Of a DNA stretch of 64,000 nucleotides, positions 1 through 11,516 are shown in pieces (the first letter of the stretch is position 1; every line of letters begins with the position of its first letter). A program made the position numbers and the translations under genes. Origin of the DNA: Climacium dendroides (lineage: Eukaryota; Streptophyta; Bryopsida; Hypnales; Climaciaceae); contig OX467090.1 of the NCBI GenBank assembly GCA_950106755.1, forward strand, positions 930,001 to 994,000, written 5' to 3'. A model generated the notes under the pieces. The model made no database searches, had not been told where the DNA came from, and saw only the letters and a list, made by a program, of their open reading frames with translations.

Positions 1-426
1 TCGTCTTGAAGCAAATGGTCTCATCCGACTCACGAACATGTCCACTTTTGTAATCACGTGCGTGAAGGCTTCATCATCAATGCGATGAACCTTACCAAAT
101 TTTTCGACGGTCCCTTTCGCATTCCATAGTGCATCATGCGCCCGTTTGTCCAACCAACTAGTGAAATCCTTCTTTTCCATTTCTTGATACCACCCTCCCA
201 CCCGCAACGCTTCATGCATCATGTCCTTTATATCGCCTTTGAACTTCTCAATGCCCTCCTCTTGATAACGAACATACTTAGAGTCAAGAGACATGGTAGT
301 TTCTCTCTCATAGAATTCAACAATGCATTTTCTCAAAAATGCGGTACAAGTGTGCGAGGGGTTGTCCATGATATCGACCTCAGTAGATTCCTCCACAAAC
401 TTCGTTTTCTTCTTCGCCCTTGGCAT
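1..426 (-). CDS. Partial unknown reading frame running off the window
   Basis: Reading leftwards from an ATG at 426, an open frame runs to the window edge without a stop (about 142 codons). The product starts MPRAKKKTKFVEES and is rich in Lys, Glu and Asp, with a mixed-charge helical look (for example WYQEMEKKDFTSWLDKRAHD). It has no signal peptide and no membrane segment. I do not recognise the family. A GC-rich CGTCCG array lies immediately upstream (600-1010), as if it were the promoter side or a transposon end. Given the mobile-element surroundings it may be part of a transposon protein. The frame is long enough to be unlikely by chance, but the function is unknown. Confidence 0.4.
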   Translation of the reverse strand, partial: MPRAKKKTKFVEESTEVDIMDNPSHTCTAFLRKCIVEFYERETTMSLDSKYVRYQEEGIEKFKGDIKDMMHEALRVGGWYQEMEKKDFTSWLDKRAHDALWNAKGTVEKFGKVHRIDDEAFTHVITKVDMFVSRMRPFASRR

Positions 427-599
427 CTTGATGAATGTCGCACGATTCCAGAAAAAAAATGGCAAGGGTCCCCCAAGATTTCACCTTTACCCTCCCGAGG
501 AGAGGAGGCAATAGGGCCCAAAGGCACTAAGCTTCTCCGCTCTCTCTTGCAAGCAAGGGGGAAGGTAAAAGTGAGAGGCAGACGGCCCGACGCCTCTTT

Positions 600-1010
600 T
601 GTATGAGGCGGACGGCCGATCGGGCGCCCTGTCGGGTCTGTCCGATTCGACTGCCGACCGATCGGACGGGCCACCCGATCAGTCGACCGATCGGTCGGCC
701 CCGTCTTCTCTGTCCGTCCGCGCGGTCGGCCCCGACCGCCCCGTGGTCCGCGTCTGTTCGATCGGTCAGCTCCGTCTGCCCCGTCCGCACGGTCGGCTCC
801 GTCCGCCCCGTGCTCCGCGATGGTCCGCTCGGTTGGTCCCGTCTGCCCCGTCCTTGCCGTCCGACCGCTCGGTCGGCTCATTGAACCGGCTGACCGCCCG
901 TCCACTAGACGGACGCGAGTCCGAAATTTCTATATCCCCGGACACTCGAAAACCCGCGGACGCGGACGTTGGACGTCCGGGCATCCCAGCATCCGTGCAA
1001 CCCTGTCGAG
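600..1010. repeat. GC-rich CGTCCG / GACCGATCGGTC array
   Basis: This is about 400 bp of very GC-rich, CpG-dense DNA. It is made of short irregular units such as CGTCCG, CCCCGTC and GGTCGG, with local palindromes such as CGACCGATCGGTCG near 690. Frames are open on both strands only because the repeat lacks A/T-rich stop codons, so I do not call them genes. A similar but shorter array lies at 8,280-8,550. Both are followed by a CCGCGGACGC stretch (near 955 and 8,508). Confidence 0.7.
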
Positions 1011-1029
1011 TTCCGTTCCCACGAAGATC

Positions 1030-2340
1030 GAATTTCTAGGTTCACAATTATCGGAAAATGGTAGAGTGATGGTCACAAAACACAAAACCCCAAGCAAAAC
1101 AATAGACCGGAACTTCCACTTGGTCTCCTTGTTTTCTTGGACGAACACGACCGGATCCCTCCAGTCCAATAATTACTAACAACACTGACCAGATTGAATC
1201 CGGTTTAACACCCACTTGTTTATCACACAGACTCTCTAACTGGTTAGTTTACTACCCCACAGCTTTACACTACCCTATAACTCTCCCAACACTTCTATTC
1301 ACATACCTTTAGTAGTTACCTATATTTACATTTTACAGATCGTAACCGGGATCCGCGTTTCCACCGATCTAACCTTAACCTCTAGTATTCACATTCGGTC
1401 TAGATCTCTATTTGTAACCATGTCAAGTTTAACCTCTGAACGAAGAGGGATCTGCTAATTGGGATTCAGGAAGGAAGCTTAACTCCTACCCTTCGATTTT
1501 AAAGTGTCAGAAGTTTCACTATGTGATCAAACTTTCAAAAATAAACTTTTAAATCCTACAAATGAGAAACAAACCATCCTCACAACTGGAAAGGAAACGC
1601 AGTCGTGTCCAGAAGGTCACGCAAGCCGGTCTAATTCCTCCTAACCAATGCTACAACGACAGCCTACTGAGTTAGTCCTAAATCCGGTCAGAACTAGCGG
1701 GGATAATAAGGGGAAACGAGCGCTATGGAGGCATGCTAACCCTTACTCTTTCCGGAGAGTACCCCTCCTCCATACTCCTTCCGAGTCCATTCCTAGTCCA
1801 CACTAGAGATCCCTTTTGCCTCCATCCACACGCACTAATTCAATACTGGACCGGATAAACTCAGCATCCAGGTACACCTTGTATCCACTTACACTCACTT
1901 TCTAGCCTGGACTTCCAAAACACGGACAAGTGTCAAGTACACACAACTATAATTTGTTTCAATCACGCCAAGAGCGAACTCCCAGGTACTTATGAATATA
2001 AGAAAATAAAATAAAGATGCACACCGGGACCAAAGAAGTCCTGGATTTAAATACTAAACTACTCCCTCAAAATCCTAACCTAAAAGTAACGCTCCAGCCA
2101 ATCAAGCCAAACACGTTTCATTCCCTTACTAATTTCTAGCCTTGTGACTTTCACTCAAACTCCCACTACTTCCGCTAAAAGTGGATCTCAGATTCTATAA
2201 TTATGGACCCGGTCACTTTCCAACTGCTAGTGGCCGTGTCACTCAAAAAGTAAACTTCCTAATTATATACAACTATCCCAAAACTTTAGATTTTCACCAC
2301 CCTATCCTCAGAAATTTACCCTACGTAACTTTCTAAGTTC
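1030..2340. other. Non-coding stretch, nothing recognised
   Basis: No convincing reading frame, RNA gene or clear repeat is seen. Scattered CCGG/CCGGT words resemble those at 4.9-5.1 kb, so this may be the flank (for example a long terminal or 3' region) of the decayed element at 2.3-4.5 kb. Confidence 0.4.
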
Positions 2341-4470
2341 TTAACTTCTTCGTGGCCGACTTCTTTCCGGTTCCGGTCTTCTGTCCTTGGCGTACTTTAC
2401 CCCGAGCGGCAAGCTTCTTTTTCTTGGATGCTGTAGCCTTCGTTGCCCGAGTCTCTGCCAATGTTTGATCCGGGTCAGAATACGGCTCCGAGTCCTCCTC
2501 AGTACCGGATTCTTCATCCTCGTCCTCTTCTTCTTCTTCTTCCTCCTCGTCATCGTCCTCTAGAATCGTCCTCTAGAATCGTCCTCTTCTTCTGTGCTAA
2601 CATAATTGGAGGCTTCTTCTTCTGCGTGGTTGGTGTGGGCGGAACATTGGCCCTAGCACTCTAAGAAGTGGTTTCCTCAATCGTTCTACCCTTCCCGGAT
2701 CCTTGCCCCTGTGATCCAGTCTTCCTTTCCTCCATTGACCCAGTTTCGCTTCCCAAAGCTAAGTTGAGTGGGGTGGAAGGAAATACCTTTTCTATCTTTG
2801 TAGGAGGAGTTGGAGAAATTAGAGATAACTCACTTAGGTCGATAAACTTGTTGCTCAGCCCTGGTTTGGGCACGTTCTTCTTCTCGGACGGTTCCGGTCC
2901 AGATCTCGTCTTCTCTTCAGCTACGGCCTTCATCTCCTCCGACGTTTCCTTTGCCTTGCTTGCTGTCTCCACTTCTCTGGTCTTCTCTTCCTCAGCAGCC
3001 TCTACTGCTCTCGCTGCATTAAGAGCAACGTCAGTTACTTCCTCCAGTAGGAAAGTCATTTCTCCTTTAGGCTCCGACCGGACGGAAGAACTTGGCACGT
3101 CCTCCATCTATCCTTCGCTTGTACTTCTTCTTTGGTGACCGCAAGGGGTGTTGGTGCGAGTTCCGGTTCCGTTTCCGGTCCCTGCTCCCGCTCTCTTCGT
3201 TCTTCTACCTCCTTCATCACCTTGCGCAGTGGCTCCACTATTGCCTCCATCTTGCGGTGGTAGGACACTAGCGCCATCATTAGGTTGGCTGAATTTGCTT
3301 TCTGGTCTCCATCACCTTCTCGTCAAACAACATTGCTTTGTTGATAACTTCGCCCGGATTACCGATGAACTCCCGGATCGCCTGAAGGTTCTTTGCAGCT
3401 GTTTTGGAGAATTTCTTCTGCTGGTCCAATTCTTCTCTCTTCTCCTCCAACTCCCTCGTTAGCTGGTCCACCTTACTCGTGGCTTCGCTCAGCTCTTTCT
3501 TCACCGCTTCCTTCATCTTCCGGTCCAGTTGGGAAACGAGCTGTTGCGGCTGACTGATCTTTAGCAGCTGACATAGTTCTTGAATGGTCTCCTGGCTCTT
3601 CCCGTACTGGACCCGGAACTCACTGAGTTCTTTCACAATCCGACCCAAGGGGTCCTGGTTCTAGACCGGATCGACTCCCTTACTACCTTCTCCTATTTCT
3701 GAGTCTCTCTCCTTCCGATCCTGCCTCCTCCACTGAGACTTAGCTTCCTCGACCGGTATAGTGTCTGCCTTTGAATCTTCCTCTTCCTGCCCGGCTTCCT
3801 CATCCGAGTCTTCTATTTCGAATTCTGACATGGCTTTGGCCGTATCGTATGAATCTAACTCTCTATTTGTAAGCCAGCCATGTGCTTGGTACAAGTGGTA
3901 GAGAAAAGGGGTTATAGGGGAAGGTTTAGACTTCCCTATACCTCCTACCAACCTCTTTATCTGATCTCTCATCACTATGCCCCAATCTACTTTCCGGTCA
4001 CCGGACAGTGTACTGAAAAGAGTGTTTGTCAAGGTGACCGTAATCCTGTTTGGCCGCTCTGGACTAAGGATGGCTGCTAGATACTTCATTAATTGTTTCT
4101 CCCTATCATTTATGCATTCTGCCACAGGGAAACCATCCTTCTTCGTTGGGGGATTCTGGAACTTACCCACAAAGAAGCGATTCGTCGGGGAAGTCGGTCC
4201 TTTGTTCGTCTTCTTGAAATCGTACATCTCCCGCCACAGTGTTGGAGTCCAGTCCTCGGGCCGGCTCCTCGACGTCCCCTTCCACTTCCTCAATGGCGCG
4301 CCGATTACCTCCCTATTAATCTCCTCGTCTTTCAAATTACAAGGCCGGGCTAGAAACCCCTCACACCCCATCTGTCGGAGGTCTTCTTCTAGCTCCGCTT
4401 TCTCTCGTGGATCAGTTGGTACCACCGACTTCACTACGCGTAAGGATACAGCTACCTCTTCTCTCACCAT
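2341..4470 (-). pseudogene. Decayed coiled-coil, acidic element-type protein
   Basis: A chain of leftward reading frames looks like one ancient gene. The first (4470-3661) encodes about 269 residues with a folded N-terminal part and an acidic tail (EFEIEDSDEEAGQEEED). A single TAG at 3661 separates it from an in-frame continuation (3648-3280) with strong heptad-like coiled coil (SQLDRKMKEAVKKELSEA). Frameshifts then lead to 3280-3056 and 3107-2661, which are Glu/Lys/Ala-rich. The last piece (2553-2341) is Arg/Lys-rich. This architecture fits a structural or accessory protein of a retroelement or other large plant transposon, but I recognise no diagnostic motif. The frames are clearly broken. 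Confidence 0.45.
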
Positions 4471-4899
4471 CGTGGACTGTTTCCTCTAACCCTCTCAGTG
4501 ACCGGAAACACTCTTTGGAGTCTCACAATCACTAGCGCTCTAGTCTTCCTATTCCGCTCAAGGATCGTCCTCAAGAGTCGCCTCACCAGTACACTTCTAA
4601 TTCTACACTCATACGTGAACTTCTAAGCGAACTCTCCTCTTGAGACTTGTCTGTCCTTAATTTAGTCCGTAAACTGAGCCCGTAACTCTTCTCTTTGGTT
4701 GACATATAAGTACACCACGAATGCTCCTCACCAGCCTCTTCTTAAGATAGGTTCCTAGCAAAAGGAGGTCTCAGCCACATGCCCCTTTTATTTCTAGGGC
4801 TTCACTCACCGGGGTCGTTACAGGTGACCGTTTTCCTCAAAATAGACCCGCTCTCGAGTGTTGTCTAGAACTAGGTAGGCACCCGTTACACCCAGATTG

Positions 4900-5090
4900 C
4901 CTGCCATCCGTTTCCGGTCTCCGGTCCTTTATTTTCTTCCAGTTTCCGGTTTCTAATCAAAAATCCTTCTGACCTACTCCTAACCTATCTATGCCGTTTC
5001 CAAGCTTTCGGTTTCCAGTTTCCGGTTACTTTTGTTAACACTATTATCTATTCTAAAGTAACCCTATTCCGGTATCCGGTTCCTAACTAC
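4900..5090. repeat. TTTCCGGT-type short repeats
   Basis: Irregular repeats of (C)GTTTCCGGT, TCTCCGGTCC and GTATCCGGTTCC occur about eight times between 4,905 and 5,085. They lie upstream of the leftward coiled-coil gene, like the subterminal motif clusters of DNA transposons. No gene is seen in 4,500-5,200. Confidence 0.5.
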
Positions 5091-5204
5091 TTACGGTCTA
5101 CTTTTCTAACGAAAAACGAAAAAAAATAGGGAGTAAGGAGCTCTAGTCCCCTTATTTTCCTTCTAAACCAAAAGACTGGATTTCTGTGCTCCCACAATAG
5201 TATC

Positions 5205-6567
5205 AGAAAGTTTGGAGCAACCTTGTCTATTAATAGATGGAGTTCGGTTACAAATCGGCCATTGGTGAATTGCATGCTTGTATCTTCTACAGGGGAGCAA
5301 TTTTTGGGATCGGTGGACACAAGTGGGTTTGTAAAAAACGTAGAGTACTTAGCCTCTATTTTGGACAAATTCATATAAGAGGTGGGTCCGCATAATGTGG
5401 TGCAAATAACAACGGACAATGCTCCTGTAAACTCTCGAGCATGTAGATTCATAAAAGACAAATATCCTCACATTTCTTTTCAAGGTTGTGTGGTGCACGC
5501 CTTGAATTTGTTGCTAAAAGATTGGGGGAAGGAAGCATGGGTGGCGGATGTCGTGGCCAAAGCTCGTATCGTTCTTACGTTTTTTAGAAAGCGGCACATG
5601 CCGCTTGTAATATTTCGTTCATACGAAAAAGAGCACAGCTTAGTGATGCCGGGCAAAACAAGATTTGCTTCAAATTTCATTGCGCTTGAACGCTTGTTGA
5701 AAGTGAAGGGAGCACTTCAACAAAGTGTGACAGATCTGCGTTGGGAACAATATGTGAGGACGTTGGATGACAAGAAAAAGAAGAACCGTACAAAGTCTTG
5801 GTATACAAAGAAGATAATAAACAGTGAGCATTTCTGGAGGCGTTGCACAAATTTTGACATTTTGTGCAGTTGATGGGCGTTGTTGTGTATGGCCTTCGTG
5901 ATTTAGATGCAAAGACACCATGTTCAGGGAAAGTTTTGCATATTATGAGGAAGATACGGTCGCATGTGGGGGGGGGGGTAGAAAATCCGCCTTTTCTATT
6001 GAGCCCCGAACTTGCCAAACCATTGAAGGAGGCGTTCAACGCTAGATGGGTAATGGTAGAGACCAATCTCCAATATGCAAGAGTTCTTTTGAATCCCTAT
6101 CTTTTGCACGATAAAGAACTAGCCGACGATTCAGAGGCCACCGAGGCATGCAAGCGTGTTCTCATGTGAATATGTAAACCTACGGACTACGCGGACGTCG
6201 TCAAGGAATTCATGGCGTTTCAACATAGGGAGCCTCCCTTCCACAACATGTTGGATCCAAGTGAACAAAAATTATCGGCACACACTTGGTGGGATTTTGA
6301 AGGCGCATGTGGGAAGTTCATTGCTCCAATTGTAAGGAGAATATTGGGCCAACCGGTATCTTCATCTTCATGTGAATGGAATTGGAGTAGCTATTCTTTT
6401 GTTCACAACAAATCTCGAAACAAGTTGAGAACAAAGAGAGCTGCGGATTTGGTGTATGTGTACACTAATTCAAGAGTGTTGGCCGCATCCAAGGAGAGGG
6501 ATGAGAAGAAGTGGTACCTTGAAAATGTAGATTCAGAAGAATCGGAGGGGGCCAAACGAAGATGACG
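5205..6567 (+). pseudogene. hAT-family transposase, DUF659 plus C-terminal dimerisation region, broken
   Basis: The rightward frame starts without a visible N-terminus. The DUF659-type core is clear: TNRPLVN near 5,250, VDTSGFVKNVEYLA near 5,310, and a TDNAP motif at about 5,410. The C-terminal hAT dimerisation region follows at 6,280-6,470 (WWDFEGACGKF, then SSCEWNWSSYSFVHNKSRNKL). hAT transposases cut and paste DNA elements in the nucleus. This copy is dead: there is an in-frame TAA near 5,374, a frameshift near 5,857 and a TGA at 6,167. The upstream BED finger is not visible. The frame continues, after another shift near 6,560, into an acidic tail. Confidence 0.85.
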
Positions 6568-7916
6568 AGAGCAGCGAAGATGAAGAAGAAGGTGTTTGTG
6601 TGAACGGAAATGAAGCACATGGATAAGAAGCAAATTGGGACGACCCAATATTCAATGAAGAAGAAGATTTTGATGGCAACACATACAATTTTGGAGGTGA
6701 ACTGTTTGGAAGAGTAAATATGGATGATGATGACATGGGCAACAATGACCGAGACGAGTACGACTTTCCAATGGACGATAATGATTGTGGAAACGACGAA
6801 GGCGTACCTTCCATAGCAAGGTTTGTTGATGGAAAACGATTTCTAAGTAGCGACAAGGTCCTCAATCTAAACAAAGTAGACGCAAATGTCCAAGTCCTGG
6901 CTTCTAATGGAACCATAGCATCCAATGCTGGAACTTCCGAAATAGATGAAGTGATTGGAAGCGGTAGGTCTCCATCCATAGTGGTGGGCCAACTAGAAAA
7001 GAATGACAACGTTGAGGACCACGAGCAAATGAATGTGGACAAGATAAGCGTGGAGTCTCTAGGAGGATTGGCAAGCAAAAGTAATGGGGAACCAAGTAGC
7101 CTAAACCATGAAGCGAGTGGGACACAAGACAATGTACGTTCACGTTTGATAGAATGTGGAAGTCCGAACTTGCTTCACAATAGCCAAGGTACAAAGGAAA
7201 ACATGACAAGTTTTGTACGTCCACCGCGTAGCATTCCTCCAATAAGTACATGCTCACTATTTAATAGTGTAAGCACTACTTTGGTGGGTTCAGGAAGTTC
7301 TCAACGTCCAACATGAGCTTTCATCATTTCGAAAGAAATAGAACGTACCAAAAATCGAAGATTGAAGATTTCTTCATTCACCGATGATGAGGAAGATGAG
7401 ACGTTGGCCTCAATGTTAAAGAAGCAAGGAAACCGCCTACCAGCATCTTAGACAAGGCTAGCGGACCCGACATTAGAATCTTCAAATGCTATAGAGGCAT
7501 TCACTGAAGAAGGGAGAAAGGCAGGGATGGCAATGATGATGGAAGAACCCTTTAAAGCAAAGAACAAACGAGTAATGGAGCCGTTTGCTACCTCTCCAAC
7601 AAAGAAAGTAAATGCAGGAAAATCCCCCCTTGATAAGCGTCCGTCTATTCCAAAACTTCCGTTGAAAAAAGGAAAAGCGGTTGATCGCCTCCGTGAACGT
7701 GTAGGGAAAACCTTGATGAAAGCAAAGAACGAGCAAATGATGGGCAAGCCTAAGAAAGCTCGTGTATCATCAACAGTACAAGAGAAAAGAGGGGGAAATC
7801 AAACACTTTCATTAGACGATGAAGAGAATTCCATGAGTGATGAAGATGATGGATTCCAATCAAGAGAGTACAGTAGCGAGGCAGAGGTGAAAAGAGATAG
7901 TGATTACCACCCCTAG
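6568..7916 (+). pseudogene. Acidic/basic low-complexity C-terminal extension of the hAT frame
   Basis: After a frameshift the hAT frame continues as a long, disordered tail. An Asp/Glu/Asn-rich stretch (6,570-6,830, MDDDDMGNNDRDEYDF) is followed by Ser/Asn-rich sequence. A Lys-rich part (7,527-7,760, PFKAKNKRVMEP) and an acidic end (7,810-7,916) follow. Stops in the same phase occur near 6,625 (TAA), at 7,314 (TGA) and near 7,449 (TAG). Such tails are known on plant hAT-like proteins. No catalytic motif is seen here, and it could be a separate small gene. Confidence 0.45.
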
Positions 7917-8275
7917 GCATTCAAATTTAGAAAGGGTTTGAATCAAGAACATTTACAGAACTTGGTGCTCAAATGCTTACGATTTAGAGAGATGAATAGC
8001 TAAGATTTATTAGTTCTCGGAGCATTTCTTAGTAGTACAAGGTTGCCAAATTATCTTGAAAAAATTAATAAAACTATTATTTTTGGAGGATTTTGTCCCA
8101 AGTGATATTGAAGAAATCTTCATTGTATTATTTTTTGTTCTCAATTTCAAGTATGTAGTACGTAAAAATTTCTGAAGCGCCAAAACTCACAAATATGTAA
8201 GAAGAACCCTAAAACAAACTGAAAACCATGCAAAATTGCAAAATGCAAAGTTACAAACCTTCACTCACTCAGTCG
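7917..8275. other. AT-rich spacer
   Basis: No gene or repeat recognised. It is probably the 3' untranslated/terminal part of the hAT remnant. Confidence 0.4.
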
Positions 8276-8279
8276 GTCA

Positions 8280-8550
8280 CTCCCTAAACTCCTTGAACCG
8301 TTCGCCCGTCCGCCTGTCCACCAATCCGTCCACTCGCCTGTCCGCCCGTCCGCCAATAAAACCACCCGTCCACCAGTCTGACCGGCCCATCCGCCAATCC
8401 GTCCGCCCAACTGCCCGACCGCAGGACGGCGACCGAGGACCGTCCGTCTGCGTCCGTAAGGTCCAGACGTGCAGACGTCAGGACGTTCGATTTTGGACGC
8501 AATTTCGCCGCGGACGCACGTCCACGACAACCCTAGTTGCAAGACGTGCC
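8280..8550. repeat. Second CGTCCG-rich array
   Basis: Pyrimidine-biased repeats of CCGTCC, CCGCCTGTCC and CGTCCGCC are followed by GACGT-rich sequence and a CCGCGGACGC stretch. It resembles the array at 600-1010. The two arrays flank the coiled-coil and hAT remnants and could be subterminal repeats of one element. Open frames here are repeat artefacts. Confidence 0.6.
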
Positions 8551-8559
8551 CGAATTCTC

Positions 8560-9124
8560 GATTGTTGGAATTTCCTGTAGAACAGAGTCAAAGCCCCGGC
8601 GCAAGCCCAAGAGAGTACAAGGAAATCCACCCAGTCGACAGGAGGCTCAGTGCCCGGTTAAGGTTAGAATGTCGTTGTAGTCCTCAACCGTCCCTGCGTG
8701 ACCAAATCCGAAGAGCCTTCCGGATTTGTGAGGTGACGAAATAGGAGGACACTTCCGATCCCTGAAGAGTTAGGTTAGTACTAGTATTAGAGAGAGAGAG
8801 GGAGAGAAACAGAGCGTGTTTCCGGACACGGTAAGCATCTAGATGGTGGATCTGGCCACTCGTCACCTAAACCCAGGGATCCCGGAAGGGGCACTGAACG
8901 GTTTCCAGATTCTTCCAGAACCCATCCGGCACTAGTGGTCGGACCGGACCTATAGTCCGGAGTAGTCTGACGGAGAAAAAGTGAGTGCTTAGATTGGGTT
9001 ATCCTATAGATCTATAAACCTCAAGTCCTCGTGGGAACAATTCCGGAGCGGTTTACTCTAAGTGGGCCTTTGGTGTGAATTAAGGGCTAACTAGAGGAAT
9101 ACTGGTCCGACTAATCGCTACAAC
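8560..9124. other. Spacer with no gene
   Basis: No coding potential is seen. A short purine run (GAGAGAGAGAGG) lies near 8,790, with several CCGG words around 8,820-8,960. Confidence 0.4.
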
Positions 9125-9711
9125 TTCCTTCGACCTAGGACGGGGGGTCTACCGAATACCACAGAGAGTACTATAGAAGGGGTTGGTCTCCCTCCTCACT
9201 CCCTCTTGAAGCCTTGGTGAGTCCCGGTGTCTCATGGTTGGTGGTGGTGACTTCACCACTACTTCAAGGCACCATAGGACACTTGTGTGTGTCCCGTTGC
9301 ATCGGTTGGGTGGAGTCCCGCTCCTTGCTAGGCCTCCTTGGATGTGTCCCGAGTTGTGAGCGCCGGTTACCTCTAGTGGATGAGTAGCAAATGCAAAAAG
9401 GGTTAGCATGGAGTGGAGTGACACTCAAAGGCGGTTAGGACCATGGTGAATAGTGCCACCATGGGTCTTTGCACATTAAGGTGGAAGTGCCGCCCCATGT
9501 TATTAAATGACATGCCCGGTGTCACGAGGGGAATGTGTGCTAGTAGTCTTGGTGATTGGGACTTGGCAAACTGAGTTGGAAATGGGGACTAACACTGTGT
9601 GTGCTTGGTATGTGTAGTGTTAGGCAGTTGGTGACCAAGTGATGCTGTAAGTAGATTGAAGTGAACCTAGTGAACTGTTGGAAGCTGTTAGGTGTCATTT
9701 GGGTCGCGACA
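9125..9711 (+). mobile_element. Truncated Ty3 LTR (3' part)
   Basis: This matches the 3' 590 bp of the complete LTR at 48,746-50,039, beginning at ACTTCCTTCGACCTAGG and ending GCGACA. It is directly followed by a primer-binding site. The 5' part of the LTR is missing. Confidence 0.9.
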
Positions 9712-9712
9712 T

Positions 9713-9727
9713 TTGGTATCAGAGTAG
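9713..9727 (+). other. Primer-binding site (initiator Met tRNA)
   Basis: TTTGGTATCAGAG follows the LTR end, as in plant elements primed by tRNA-iMet. One base differs just downstream from the copy at 50,042. Confidence 0.75.
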
Positions 9728-9759
9728 GGTTACATTGGTGTGTAGTGAGTCTTGGAGCC

Positions 9760-10245
9760 ATGGTGAGAGCCAAGACAGGTGAAGCTGGAGCTTCAAGACA
9801 AGGGCGCCAAACACATAGTCAAGGTTTGGAGGCTAATGAACCTTCCTTGGAGGAAACTCAAGGAGGGGATTCTCTTCATTTGGAGCAAATGGAACAAGAA
9901 TTGACTCCCATTGAGGAAGAGAATGTGGAAACTAGTACCAAGGAAGGTGATACCACCACTAGTCCCGGGAAACCCCAACGTGATCGCAAACGGAAAGGGC
10001 GTGACTTCATGTTTGAAGAACTTGTCAAAACACTTCAGGTGATGCAAGGTGAAATTAAAGAGCTAAAGGAGAAGGGTTCTACCTCTTCCTCTCATAAATT
10101 GTACAAAACCAACATGCCATCTTCTTTCACAGGCATTGGCAAGGCCCACAAAGTGAAAGACTTTTTGGTGGAATTGGAGTTGTACTTTGAAGCTCAAAGA
10201 GCACCTGAAAAAAACAAGATCACCATCGCGGTGACCTTTCTCAAG
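9760..10245 (+). pseudogene. Ty3 gag, N-terminal fragment
   Basis: From the ATG at 9760 the product ([17 protein letters not shown]) is closely similar to the start of the complete gag-pol at 50,088. It runs through the nuclear-targeting-like basic patch [10 protein letters not shown] to the segment ITIAVTFLK. At 10,245 it stops abruptly and joins DNA that is the reverse complement of a downstream part of the same element family. The fragment therefore cannot make a functional Gag. Confidence 0.9.
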
Positions 10246-11106
10246 CAAAGCATCAGGCAACTCTGTTGTCAAAACATCCATAAACTTATGGATTACACTT
10301 GTTACACACTTTGGAAGGGAATTGGCCCTACTAGCCAACTTCTTTTCCCCTCCAACCACACCAGCACGCATAACAATCAAGAACTTAGTATCACTAAGTT
10401 CTTCCAAAACTACTAGATGGATTTGAATCCCCAACATCTTGGGTGACTTGGTTATTTCTAACTCTATCTCTTCTCCATCTACATTGGCAACCACCTTCAA
10501 AGATGGCCGCCTTCTTATGTCTACTTCATAAGTATCTAGGAAAGTATTTCCTAGGATGAGGTCTACCCCATCCATATCACACACCGTGAAGTCCTCCACA
10601 AAGGTGACCTCCCCACACTTGACTTCCACATTTGTTGCCACCTTGCTTGTCTTGTGCAGCTTGCCCTTGGCAAACTGCACTTTGATGGGCTTGCAAGACT
10701 CCTTGATTTGCAAGCCCAACTCTTTAGCAAGTCTTGGGCTCACGAATGAGTGAGTTGCACTTGTATCCACCAGGAGTGAAACATCATGCTTACTGATGGA
10801 TCCTTTTAAGAACAACAAGCGGGGACTCAACTTGGGTTGATTTGCCTTAGCCAAAAAGCCACCTTGAAGAACATACTCTCCAATGTGAGAGCATGCATTT
10901 TGAACACTCACCTTAGGTTTGGTGCAACCCCGGGACAAGTGGCCCTTCTCTCCACAACTGTAACAAGTCATTTGGTTCACATCCTTTTTGATTTTGTCAC
11001 CCCCTTTGTCAATGCCCTTAGCTTGTCCTTCTTTTGGCCCACTTGACTTGGCTCCATCCCCACCATGCTTGCTCTTCATCCAAACATGACGCCTCAACTT
11101 ACACTT
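10246..11106 (-). pseudogene. Ty3 gag C-terminus and protease, left half of an interrupted element
   Basis: Read leftwards, this is the gag C-terminal region and protease of the same Ty3 family (equivalent to 50,986-51,849). Visible features are a CCHC zinc knuckle (CYSCGEKGHLSRGC, near 10,965) and an aspartic protease region whose active-site Gly is changed (LLVDTSATHSFVS; the complete copy has DTGA). The upstream gag portion is not missing from the genome. It resumes on the same strand at 47,286, so the two pieces are one element split by the 36-kb insertion at 11,107-47,281. Confidence 0.88.
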
Positions 11107-11134
11107 AACACTATATTCATTAAAATGAGAGTTT
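11107..11134 (+). repeat. Left terminal inverted repeat of the giant insertion
   Basis: It starts AACACTATATTC and pairs with 47,254-47,281. The first 12 bp match at 11 positions, and the remainder is weaker up to GAGTTT. The adjoining ACTT at 11,103-11,106 is the presumed target duplication. Confidence 0.75.
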
Positions 11135-11326
11135 TCCAAGGAAATGAGAGGTTCTAAATACATAGTTTTCTTTAAACATAGGTGATTTTGTTCTATACGG
11201 AGAGAGAAAAGCAATGCATCATTAGAAAAGAGTGTAAATATTGCAAGTCCATTATGAGAAGAATGGAATTTACCAATAATATTCATCAAATATACAAGTA
11301 ATAGTGTGTACACTATGGAATGACAC

Positions 11327-11426
11327 TTTGGATTCTAGACTTTACAATAGCCTTTTATAAGGAACCCAAAATTACATTTGGATTCTAGACTTTACAGTAG
11401 CCTTTTATAAGGAACCCAAAATGTTA
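11327..11426. repeat. Two tandem copies of a 50-bp unit
   Basis: Units start TTTGGATTCTAGACTTTACA at 11,327 and 11,377 and are nearly identical. They lie 220 bp inside the left end of the giant insertion, and no gene is seen in 11,135-11,516. Confidence 0.85.
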
Positions 11427-11516
11427 TCATGGTCAACAATTGTTGATGTTCAACTCTACATCTACATTGTATCGAATGATGTAACTCATGCTCCGTAATA
11501 AGCATAATGTGCTCTA

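Noticed and set aside
333..1039. Long open frames in the GC-rich array on both strands
   Set aside because: They are Arg/Gly/Asp-rich readouts of the CGTCCG repeat, open in several frames because stop codons are rare in such DNA.
11107..11130. Giant insertion as an ordinary CACTA element
   Set aside because: CACTA occurs two bases inside the left end, but the right end reads CGCTA and the flanks then do not give a 3-bp duplication. The 4-bp duplication with AACRCTA ends is the simpler fit.
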